In this document: in pieces, positions 1-5,007 of the stretch
Numbering within the stretch: the stretch's first letter is position 1
How the letters are laid out: the number at the start of each line of letters is the position of its first letter
Origin: Desulfovibrio sp.
GTDB taxonomy: Bacteria; Desulfobacterota; Desulfovibrionia; Desulfovibrionales; Desulfovibrionaceae
DNA length: 5,007 nucleotides
Assembly: GCA_031275955.1 (NCBI GenBank)
Contig: JAISNZ010000209.1
Coordinates: forward strand, 1 to 5,007
Reading direction: 5' to 3'
Translations under genes and position numbers: made by a program
Notes under the pieces: model-generated
What the model was told of the DNA's origin: nothing
What the model saw: only the letters and a program-made list of their open reading frames with translations
Database searches by the model: none

Positions 1-195
1 TCCAATGAGTTTAAGATCTTCCTGCTTCAGCCTTCTTCCCCATCTCGCGATGGCCCGCAAGGACAATTTTCCACATAAAAGTCCGGCTATGATCAGTGTC
101 AAAATACTTAGCAATGAAAAGCGACGTCCCGAAGGATTTCTCGGATCGGGTATCTGCCCCAGACAATCCCATAAGGTAGCCAGTTCAGTTTGCAT
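1..195 (-). CDS. ISAs1 / H-repeat type transposase, N-terminal part (runs off left edge)
   Basis: The minus strand reads an open frame of 65 codons from an ATG at 195-193 to the window edge without a stop. The start is well supported: GGAGG at 207-203 lies 7 bases upstream of it. The visible protein carries the sequence GQIPDPRNPSGRR near residues 13-25, then a hydrophobic helix (about 27-42), then SLRAIARWGRR (about 45-55). This order (short helix, IPDPR..GRR, hydrophobic stretch, AIARW) is the N-terminal DDE_Tnp_1-associated domain of ISAs1-family transposases and the related H-repeat proteins. The catalytic DDE domain would lie to the left of the window, so I cannot say whether the gene is intact. 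Members of this family are about 370-380 residues long. AT-richer composition than the neighbouring lepA fits a mobile origin. The family call comes from motif recognition and is fairly secure; the exact element is unknown. Confidence 0.8.
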   Translation of the reverse strand, partial: MQTELATLWDCLGQIPDPRNPSGRRFSLLSILTLIIAGLLCGKLSLRAIARWGRRLKQEDLKLIG

Positions 196-259
196 AGGCA
201 TTCCTCCGTGGCCATATTTTCAAGAATTTTTCTAAAAAGTCAAGAACCGAATAACCCTG
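1..259 (-). mobile_element. Left part of an ISAs1-family insertion sequence, putative terminus at about 259
   Basis: Upstream of the transposase start, the minus strand reads CAGGGTTATTCGG beginning at position 259. From memory, ISAs1-family terminal inverted repeats commonly begin with CAGGG, and the 64 bases between this point and the ATG are a normal leader length for an insertion sequence. A weak promoter, TTGACT (243-238) with AAATAT (219-214) and an 18-base spacer, lies in this leader. The other terminus is outside the window, so the inverted repeat cannot be confirmed. Bases 260-267 would be one copy of a target duplication if the boundary is right. Confidence 0.5.
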
Positions 260-276
260 ATTCCGCAGCTGGAGCA

Positions 277-305
277 TGGACTTTTTTCCCCTTCCGAACT
301 AGAGT
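277..305 (+). promoter_or_regulatory. Candidate sigma-70 promoter of the lepA-lepB-waaA operon
   Basis: TGGACT at 277-282 (4 of 6 matches to TTGACA) is followed after a 17-base spacer by TAGAGT at 300-305 (4 of 6 matches to TATAAT). Transcription would begin near 312 and give a leader of about 35 bases before the lepA start. Placement is right for the operon, but the match is only moderate. The site starts 18 bases beyond the putative insertion-sequence end. Confidence 0.4.
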
Positions 306-336
306 AAGCCGCTTTTCGACCGCGCCCCTCCCCTTC

Positions 337-341
337 AAGGA
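337..341 (+). promoter_or_regulatory. Shine-Dalgarno of lepA
   Basis: AAGGA lies 6 bases upstream of the ATG at 348. An out-of-frame ATG at 341 overlaps the end of this site and is not a credible start. Confidence 0.6.
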
Positions 342-347
342 TGCTCC

Positions 348-2153
348 ATGCCCAGGCAGGACCACATACGCAACTTCAGCATCATCGCCCATATTGATCA
401 CGGCAAGTCCACCCTGGCCGACCGCATTCTGGAAAAGACCGGTCTTGTCACCGACCGGGAGCGCCGCGATCAATATCTGGACCGCATGGATCTGGAGCGG
501 GAGCGCGGCATCACCATCAAGGCCCAGACCGTGCGCATTCCCTATGCCGCCGCGGACGGCAGGCGCTATACCCTCAACCTCATCGACACTCCCGGCCATG
601 TGGATTTCAACTACGAGGTCTCCCGCTCCCTGACCGCCTGCGAGGGTTCCCTCCTGGTGGTTGACGCCTCCCAGGGAGTGGAGGCCCAGACCCTGGCCAA
701 TGTCTATCTGGCCCTGGATCACAACCATGAGATCATCCCCCTGCTCAACAAGGCCGATCTGCCCAGCGCCGATCCCCGGCGGGTCCGGGAGGAAATTGAG
801 GAAGCCATAGGGCTGGACTGCGCGGGAGCCCTGGTCATCAGCGCGAAAACCGGCCTTGGCGTGGACGCGGTCCTTGAAGCTATTGTCAACCGCCTCCCGG
901 CCCCGGAGGGAGACCCGGACGCGCCCCTGAAGGCCCTGATCTTTGATTCCTGGTATGATCCCTACCAGGGCGTCGTCGTTCTTTTCCGGATCATGGACGG
1001 CACTCTGAAAACCGGCGACGCCATTCGTCTCTTCTCCACCGGGAGGGACTACGAGGTCCTGCGGATGGGGGTCTTTTCCCCGGAAACAGAGGATATTCCC
1101 CTTCTGGCCGCCGGCGAGGTCGGCTTTCTCTGCGCCAACATCAAGGAACTGGGCGATGCCCGCGTGGGCGACACCATCACCCATGCCGGCCGGCCGGCCG
1201 CCGAAGCCGTGCCCGGCTTCAAGGCGGCGCAGCCCATGGTTTTCTGCGGCCTCTACCCCACGGACAACGCCGACTACGAAGCCCTCAAGAGCGCCCTGGA
1301 AAAACTCCATCTCAACGACGCCTCCTTTTCCTTTGAGGCCGAAACCTCCCAGGCCCTGGGCTTCGGCTTCCGCTGCGGCTTTCTTGGCCTCCTGCACATG
1401 GAGATTATCCAGGAACGCCTGGAACGCGAATTCCAGACGGAAATCATCGCCACCGCCCCTTCCGTCGTCTATCAGGTGGACACCACCGACGGCAAAACCC
1501 TCTTTCTGGACAACCCGGCCAAACTCCCCGATCCCGTCCGGATCGCCGCCTTCCGCGAACCCTTCGTCCGCATGGACATCCACACCCCCAGCGAATATGT
1601 GGGCAATATCCTGAAACTGTGCGAGGAAAAGCGCGGCCTGCAAAAGGACATGCGTTACCTGACCGCGAACCGCGTGCTGATTGCCTATGAACTGCCCTTT
1701 GCCGAAATCGTCTACGACTTTTTTGACCGCCTCAAGTCCTCCACCAGGGGATACGCCTCCATGGACTATGTTTTCAGCGACTACCGCGAGGCGGACCTCG
1801 TCAAGCTGGACATGCTCATCAACGGCGATCCGGTGGATGCCCTGGCCGTCATCCTCCACCGCGACAACGCCTACCGCCAGGGCAGGGCCGTGGCCCTGCG
1901 GCTCAAACGGGCCATTCCCCGCCAGCTTTTCGAGCTGGTCATCCAGGCGGCTATAGGCAACAAGGTCATCGCTCGCGAGCGCAACCCGCCCATGGGCAAA
2001 AACGTCACGGCCAAATGCTACGGGGGAGACATAACCCGCAAACGCAAACTGCTCGAAAAACAAAAAGAGGGCAAAAAACGCATGAAACGCATGGGCAACA
2101 TTGAATTGCCCCAGGAAGCCTTCCTGGCGGCCCTGCAAACAGGAGACGACTGA
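348..2153 (+). CDS. lepA: Elongation factor 4 (ribosomal back-translocase GTPase LepA)
   Basis: This is a GTPase of the translation-factor superfamily that binds the ribosome, acts on back-translocation or stalled and assembling ribosomes, and hydrolyses GTP. All G motifs are visible: AHIDHGKST at residues 14-22 (P-loop), RGIT at 53-56 (switch I), DTPGH at 80-84 (switch II), NKAD at 134-137 and SAK at 165-167. After the GTPase domain come the beta-barrel domain II (about 190-290), the two EF-G-like alpha/beta domains (about 300-480, with GFGFRCGFLGLLHME near 350) and the LepA-specific C-terminal domain. The last contains NVTAKCYGGDITRKRKLLEKQK and a basic tail that contacts tRNA in known structures. 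At 601 residues it has the usual length of about 600. The start at 348 has a Shine-Dalgarno and gives the normal short lead before IRNFSIIAHIDHGKST. The stop overlaps the lepB start (TGATG), so the two are translationally coupled. Identity is secure. Confidence 0.97.
   Translation: MPRQDHIRNFSIIAHIDHGKSTLADRILEKTGLVTDRERRDQYLDRMDLERERGITIKAQTVRIPYAAADGRRYTLNLIDTPGHVDFNYEVSRSLTACEGSLLVVDASQGVEAQTLANVYLALDHNHEIIPLLNKADLPSADPRRVREEIEEAIGLDCAGALVISAKTGLGVDAVLEAIVNRLPAPEGDPDAPLKALIFDSWYDPYQGVVVLFRIMDGTLKTGDAIRLFSTGRDYEVLRMGVFSPETEDIPLLAAGEVGFLCANIKELGDARVGDTITHAGRPAAEAVPGFKAAQPMVFCGLYPTDNADYEALKSALEKLHLNDASFSFEAETSQALGFGFRCGFLGLLHMEIIQERLEREFQTEIIATAPSVVYQVDTTDGKTLFLDNPAKLPDPVRIAAFREPFVRMDIHTPSEYVGNILKLCEEKRGLQKDMRYLTANRVLIAYELPFAEIVYDFFDRLKSSTRGYASMDYVFSDYREADLVKLDMLINGDPVDALAVILHRDNAYRQGRAVALRLKRAIPRQLFELVIQAAIGNKVIARERNPPMGKNVTAKCYGGDITRKRKLLEKQKEGKKRMKRMGNIELPQEAFLAALQTGDD
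2141..2145 (+). promoter_or_regulatory. Shine-Dalgarno of lepB inside the lepA 3' end
   Basis: AGGAG lies within the last lepA codons, 7 bases before the lepB ATG at 2153. It fixes the lepB start at the one-base overlap rather than at a later methionine. Confidence 0.65.
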
Positions 2154-2764
2154 TGGCTGAATCCGGCCTGTACCAGACACCCTTGCAGCATGTGCTTGAA
2201 TACGCCAAAATCATCGTCTACGCCGTTGCCATCATGCTCTTCATCCGGACCTTTCTCATCCAGCCCTTCATCATTCCTTCCAGTTCCATGGAGCAGACCC
2301 TGCAGCCAGGCGACCGCGTCTTCGTCTCCAAGCTCAGCTACGGCATCCACCTGCCCTTTATCAGCAAGGAACTTTTTTCCCTGGGCGAACCCCGGCGGGG
2401 AGACATCATTGTTTTCCCCTATCCCCGAAATCCCGGGATCGACTACATCAAGCGCGTTGTCGGCCTGCCGGGGGACGTCCTGGAAATCCGCGGCAAACAG
2501 CTCTTGCGCAACGGCGAGCCAGTTCACGAGGACTACGTCACCCATTCCGCGCCGGTCAGCCCCGGCTGGCGCGATTTCATGCCCCCAACCACCGTTCCCC
2601 CCGGCAAACTCTTCGTCATGGGGGATAACCGCGACAACTCCCAGGATTCCCGCTACTGGGGCTTTGTGGATAAGGATACCGTATATGGCCGGGCCATTGT
2701 CATCTACTGGTCCAGCCTAAATTTCACCAACATCAGCTGGAGCCGCATCGGGACCCTGCTCTGA
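2153..2764 (+). CDS. lepB: Signal peptidase I (LepB)
   Basis: This inner-membrane serine protease removes signal peptides from preproteins exported by Sec or Tat, releasing them on the periplasmic side. One N-terminal membrane segment is visible (about residues 18-36, YAKIIVYAVAIMLFIRTFLI). It is followed at once by the catalytic box B IPSSSMEQTL, in which Ser45 is the predicted nucleophile. Box D, DYIKRVVGLPGD (97-108), gives the general base Lys100. Box E is GDNRDNSQDSRYWGFV (157-172). The protein ends shortly after with a typical IVIYWS beta strand. At 203 residues with one membrane anchor it is the compact form, shorter than the 324-residue two-anchor E. coli enzyme. Start choice rests on the AGGAG site and on coupling to lepA. 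lepA and lepB also sit together in E. coli. All catalytic residues are present, so the enzyme should be active. Confidence 0.97.
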   Translation: MAESGLYQTPLQHVLEYAKIIVYAVAIMLFIRTFLIQPFIIPSSSMEQTLQPGDRVFVSKLSYGIHLPFISKELFSLGEPRRGDIIVFPYPRNPGIDYIKRVVGLPGDVLEIRGKQLLRNGEPVHEDYVTHSAPVSPGWRDFMPPTTVPPGKLFVMGDNRDNSQDSRYWGFVDKDTVYGRAIVIYWSSLNFTNISWSRIGTLL

Positions 2765-2789
2765 ATGCCGCTCCCCGCACGGACCGCGC

Positions 2790-4160
2790 ATGGCTTTGTT
2801 CTCCCGCGCCTTTCTCGGCCTGTACAGTCTGGCCTGGCGGGCGGCGCGGCCCCTGCTTCGCCGCCATGCGCGTCTGGCCGACGGCTTTGCGGAACGCCTT
2901 CTGCCCGAAGGCTGGCCCAGCTTCCCCCCGGATCCCGGTCCCTGCCTCTGGCTTCAGGCCGCCTCTGGCGGCGAAGCCCGGCTGGTACGGACCCTGGTCA
3001 ACGCCCTGCCGGATCTTCCGTATCTCGGGCTGCCCCTCACCTTGCTCTGCACCACCTGTACCCGCCAAGGGCTGGATATTCTGGAAAAAACAGCCACGGA
3101 CTCATCCTTGCCCCCCGGCCTGACTCTTCTTCCCCGCTACCTGCCACTGGACATTCCAGCTCTCATGCGCGAAGCCGTGCGGGCCGCGCGTCCCAAAGCC
3201 ATTGTCCTCCTGGAGACGGAGCTCTGGCCCGGCCTTCTGGATGCCGCCGCCCGGGAAAGGGTTCCCTTCCTCATTCTCAACGCCCGCATGACGCCCAAAA
3301 GCCTGAGCGGATATTCCCGGCTGCGGCCCTTCTGGCGGGAAAGGCCCCCGGCAGCGATTCTGGCCGTTTCCCCGGAAGACGCCGCCCGCTTCGCCGGTCT
3401 CTTCGGCCCGGCCCCCGTGGCCCTGATGCCGAATCTGAAATTTGACCATATCCCGCGTCCATCGGCCGCCGCCCCTTTTCCCGATGCCCCGCCAGCGGTG
3501 GCCCTGGCTTCCGTCCGCCGGGAAGAGGAATCCCTTCTCCTGCCTGTCGTCCGGGATCTTTTCGCCTCTTCCTTCCAGGGCGCCCCTCTCCGCCTGATCA
3601 TCGCCCCCCGGCACATGCACCGCGTCCCGGCCTGGCGGCAACTTCTGGCCTCGGCCGGCCTGCCCTGCGTCCTGCGATCCTCCCGCCCGCAAGAACTCCC
3701 TCCCCTACTCCTCTGGGATACCTTCGGCGATCTGCCTCTCCTCTACGCCTTGGCCGACAGCGTCTTTGTGGGCGGCAGCCTCGCCCCTCTGGGGGGCCAG
3801 AATTTTCTGGAACCCCTGGCAGCCGGGGTCATCCCCTGCGTCGGGCCGCATATCGCCAATTTTCACTGGGTGGGAGAAGAACTCTTTACCCTCCGTCTGG
3901 CCGTCTCTCTCTCCTCTGTCCGGGATCTCGCCCCGGCCCTGCGGGCGGGCATCGCCCGCGCGGCTCAAGCGGCTCCCGCCTGGCATGAGGCCCGCCTCGC
4001 CGCCCGCAGGGAGATCCAGGCCCGTTTCCAGGCCTGGCTCCTGCCGCGCACCGGCGGCAGCCTTCAGGCCGCCGGGATCCTGGCCCGGTTCGCGGCCGCC
4101 TTGGAAGGAGATGGGACGCGCCCCGCGGAGGATGAGCCTAAGGTGGGGAGGCGGCCGTAA
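2790..4160 (+). CDS. waaA: 3-deoxy-D-manno-octulosonic acid (Kdo) transferase
   Basis: This GT-B glycosyltransferase (also called kdtA) transfers Kdo from CMP-Kdo to the lipid A precursor at the cytoplasmic face of the inner membrane, starting the lipopolysaccharide core. The N-terminal acceptor domain shows a short hydrophobic/basic start (1-25), then QAASGGEARL with Glu62 as the likely catalytic base. After it come RYLPLDIPALMREAV (116-130), ETELWP (142-147), NARMTPKSLSGY (164-175) and MPNLKFD (213-219). The C-terminal CMP-Kdo domain has APRH (272-275), DTFGDL (310-315), GGSL (328-331) and GGQNFLEP (335-342) followed by the GP..NF element. At 456 residues it is slightly longer than the usual 420-430, through a low-complexity C-terminal tail. 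The start is the first in-frame start codon after the lepB stop. Only a weak GGA precedes it, so initiation may depend on coupling to lepB, 25 bases upstream. Whether it adds one, two or more Kdo residues cannot be read from the sequence. Confidence 0.95.
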   Translation: MALFSRAFLGLYSLAWRAARPLLRRHARLADGFAERLLPEGWPSFPPDPGPCLWLQAASGGEARLVRTLVNALPDLPYLGLPLTLLCTTCTRQGLDILEKTATDSSLPPGLTLLPRYLPLDIPALMREAVRAARPKAIVLLETELWPGLLDAAARERVPFLILNARMTPKSLSGYSRLRPFWRERPPAAILAVSPEDAARFAGLFGPAPVALMPNLKFDHIPRPSAAAPFPDAPPAVALASVRREEESLLLPVVRDLFASSFQGAPLRLIIAPRHMHRVPAWRQLLASAGLPCVLRSSRPQELPPLLLWDTFGDLPLLYALADSVFVGGSLAPLGGQNFLEPLAAGVIPCVGPHIANFHWVGEELFTLRLAVSLSSVRDLAPALRAGIARAAQAAPAWHEARLAARREIQARFQAWLLPRTGGSLQAAGILARFAAALEGDGTRPAEDEPKVGRRP

Positions 4161-4197
4161 CCCGCCGGGAAACACCGCCTGCGGGCCGCCCCGGCGC

Positions 4198-4220
4198 GGC
4201 GCGAAACGCGCCTTGCCTTT
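4198..4220 (+). terminator. Possible weak terminator after waaA
   Basis: GGCGCG (4198-4203) pairs with CGCGCC (4207-4212) across an AAA loop and is followed by TTGCCTTT. The stem is short but all G:C, and the T-rich tail is interrupted. A second GC hairpin (CGCCGGG at 4163-4169 with CCCGGCG at 4190-4196) lies just upstream and has no T tract. The pair may end or attenuate the operon, but neither is a classical terminator. Confidence 0.3.
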
Positions 4221-4241
4221 ACCCGTGTCTTTTGCTAGGAC
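4213..4241 (+). promoter_or_regulatory. Candidate promoter of the tRNA-Ser gene
   Basis: TTGCCT (4213-4218, 4 of 6 matches to the -35 consensus) is followed after 17 bases by TAGGAC (4236-4241). A TG at 4233-4234 gives an extended -10. Transcription would start near 4248, a few bases before the mature tRNA 5' end at 4253. The -10 itself is a poor match, so this is a candidate only. Confidence 0.4.
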
Positions 4242-4252
4242 TGCACCCACGC

Positions 4253-4342
4253 GGAGAGGTGTCCGAGCGGCCGAAGGAGCACGACTGGAAATCGTGTATA
4301 CGTGGAAGCGTATCCAGGGTTCAAATCCCTGCCTCTCCGCCA
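4253..4342 (+). tRNA. tRNA-Ser, anticodon GGA
   Basis: The sequence folds as a class II tRNA. The acceptor stem is GGAGAGG (4253-4259) with CCTCTCC (4332-4338), followed by discriminator G4339 and an encoded CCA (4340-4342). The D arm contains GCGG. The anticodon stem is CACGA/TCGTG (4280-4284 with 4292-4296) around the loop CTGGAAA, which places anticodon GGA at 4287-4289. It would read UCC and UCU. The long variable arm pairs ATACG with CGTAT, typical of serine tRNA. The T arm is CAGGG-TTCAAAT-CCCTG (4315-4331). All stems pair and the gene looks functional. An integrase remnant begins 14 bases downstream on the opposite strand, so the 3' end is a likely attachment site. Confidence 0.97.
4315..4342 (+). 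other. Putative integration (att) site at the tRNA-Ser 3' end
   Basis: Tyrosine-recombinase elements commonly use the T arm and 3' end of tRNA genes as crossover sites and restore the tRNA on insertion. Here the tRNA is intact, an integrase domain lies directly beyond it, and GC content falls abruptly after position 4342. I found no second copy of this segment in the window, so the other end of the element, if it still exists, is elsewhere. Confidence 0.4.
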
Positions 4343-4356
4343 ATGAACTCAAGTAA

Positions 4357-4852
4357 TTACTGTAAAACAGCAGACTTTTTTTCTGGCTCATAATTCTCGC
4401 TATGTGTGATTTCATGCGTGATCGACTCAAAAATATCGGCCGCGCCCATGTCCACACCCAGATCATGAAGGTATATTTCAGTGGTTTTCAAATTTTCATG
4501 CCCCAGGATTTTTTGGGCGCGCCGCGGATCATTGAAAGGGGTGGCAACAAAGTGTCGGAGGCAATGAGCTGTAAACAGAGGGACTTCGGCTTTTGCGCAA
4601 ACGCGCTGGAAGAGATATTTCATTTCACGGCTCTGGCGGGTATAGCCCAACCCTGTCCTGGGATTGGTGAAGACATAGACCTCGCCGCCAGTCCTTATCC
4701 CGTTGAGTCGAGAAAAAATTTCCTTCAATGTGTCACTCAGGGCAATTGTTCTGGACTCTCTGTTCCCGCCGCGGCGTTTTGATGTCCACAGCCGGACGAC
4801 ACCACGGTCAATGTCCACATTCTCCCAAGTTAGGGAAATGCTGATTTATTCG
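4357..4852 (-). pseudogene. Tyrosine recombinase (phage-type integrase), C-terminal catalytic domain, 5' truncated and frameshifted
   Basis: The minus strand encodes a phage-integrase catalytic domain. The longest open frame starts at a GTG at 4818 and gives 153 residues, but homologous-looking sequence continues upstream of that codon as ISLTWENVDID, so GTG is not the true start. Counting from the GTG, the residues are the beta-hairpin lysine Lys14 (TSKRRGGNRESRTIAL), the HxxR box HCLRH with His85 and Arg88, GH with His107, and the nucleophile Tyr116 in TTEIYLHD. The N-terminal core-binding domain is absent. The box I arginine seems present out of frame: RINQ at 4852-4841 aligns with the R..E motif but lies 2 bases short of the frame of LTWENVDID, and TAA at 4848-4846 closes that frame. 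Full-length relatives have about 300-400 residues. The domain call is secure. Pseudogene status rests on the missing N-terminus and the inferred frameshift. It most likely derives from an element inserted at tRNA-Ser. Confidence 0.75.
4360..4382 (+). terminator. Possible weak tRNA terminator (short hairpin plus T run)
   Basis: CTGT (4360-4363) and ACAG (4367-4370) can form a 4-bp hairpin with an AAA loop. Five bases later there is a run of seven T (4376-4382). It is correctly placed to end tRNA-Ser transcription but the stem is weak. It overlaps the last codons of the minus-strand integrase. Confidence 0.25.
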
Positions 4853-5007
4853 CGGTTTCAGCGCCAATCTCCATTAAACTGAACTTCCAGAGGGTAGTGT
4901 CCAGAATTTTTCGCACTTTTGGTAGCCGCCATGTGGCGTCGGTTTTGGCGCTGCCTTGAGGAGCCGGCGCGGGCCTTGCGAGCGATACCCCTCAGATGTA
5001 TCGCGGC
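4853..5007. other. Region without a recognisable gene; possible mobile-element junction at about 4895
   Basis: Upstream of the broken integrase nothing continues as integrase in any frame. Around 4893-4912 the plus strand reads GTAGTGTCCAGAATTTTTCG, which resembles insertion-sequence termini in style, though I cannot assign a family. Beyond about 4920 GC content rises again. A minus-strand frame is open from the right edge to a TGA at 4860-4858 (49 codons), but I do not recognise its product and it crosses the suspected junction. It is therefore probably fortuitous. Confidence 0.3.

Noticed and set aside
5..235. Plus-strand open frame of 76 codons at the left edge
   Set aside because: It overlaps the minus-strand transposase start, which has a clear Shine-Dalgarno and family motifs; the plus-strand product resembles nothing.
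240..2180. Long minus-strand open frame of 646 codons opposite lepA
   Set aside because: It lies antisense to an unmistakable lepA. It is glycine/valine-rich with no family motifs and arises from the GC-biased third positions of the coding strand.
2765..3445. Plus-strand open frame starting directly at the lepB stop, 226 codons
   Set aside because: It is an out-of-frame shadow of waaA with a Pro/Ser/Arg-rich, low-complexity translation. The waaA frame carries all the conserved Kdo-transferase motifs.
4163..4196. GC-rich inverted repeat after waaA as a regulatory RNA or terminator
   Set aside because: The 7-bp stem has a 20-base loop and no T tract, and such pairings arise easily in sequence this GC-rich.
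3705..4466. Minus-strand open frame of 253 codons spanning waaA, the tRNA and the integrase 3' end
   Set aside because: It crosses a complete tRNA gene and reads antisense to waaA, with no recognisable domain.
4402..4782. Plus-strand open frame of 126 codons opposite the integrase
   Set aside because: The opposite strand encodes clear tyrosine-recombinase motifs; this one is its shadow.
4927..4938. CGCC-ATGT-GGCG palindrome as an operator
   Set aside because: Only 4 bp per arm, with no promoter or gene beside it to regulate.
1..5007. CRISPR array, tandem repeats or riboswitch
   Set aside because: I saw no regularly spaced direct repeats and no recognisable riboswitch core in the short intergenic regions.

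Overview
The window looks like a piece of a GC-rich Gram-negative chromosome. A Kdo transferase gene implies a lipopolysaccharide outer membrane. The compact lepA-lepB-waaA order and the GC-rich codon usage fit a deltaproteobacterial sulfate reducer of the Desulfovibrio type. That assignment is an inference from gene style and order, not something the sequence proves.

Layout, left to right. (1) Positions 1-259 are comparatively AT-rich. They hold the 5' end of a minus-strand transposase gene of the ISAs1/H-repeat type, which runs off the left edge, and a plausible insertion-sequence terminus near position 259. (2) Positions 260-347 are a short leader with a candidate sigma-70 promoter and a Shine-Dalgarno for the next gene. 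(3) Positions 348-4160 hold three tightly packed plus-strand genes: lepA (elongation factor 4), lepB (signal peptidase I) and waaA/kdtA (Kdo transferase). lepA and lepB overlap by one base in a TGATG junction, and waaA follows lepB after 25 bases, so they probably form one operon. (4) Positions 4161-4252 are a GC-rich spacer with small hairpins and a candidate tRNA promoter. (5) Positions 4253-4342 are a complete tRNA-Ser with anticodon GGA and an encoded CCA. (6) Positions 4343 to about 4895 are AT-richer and carry the minus-strand catalytic domain of a phage-type tyrosine recombinase whose 5' part appears frameshifted and lost. This is the usual picture of an integrated element, or its remnant, at a tRNA-Ser 3' end. 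(7) Positions from about 4895 to the right edge contain a transposon-end-like sequence and a return to high GC, with no gene I can name.

The housekeeping genes join translation (LepA on the ribosome), protein export (LepB cleaving signal peptides at the inner membrane) and outer-membrane biogenesis (WaaA adding Kdo to lipid A). Mobile DNA flanks the block on both sides. I see no convincing previously undescribed system. The most interesting points are the decayed integrase at the tRNA gene and the insertion-sequence end sitting just upstream of the lepA promoter.
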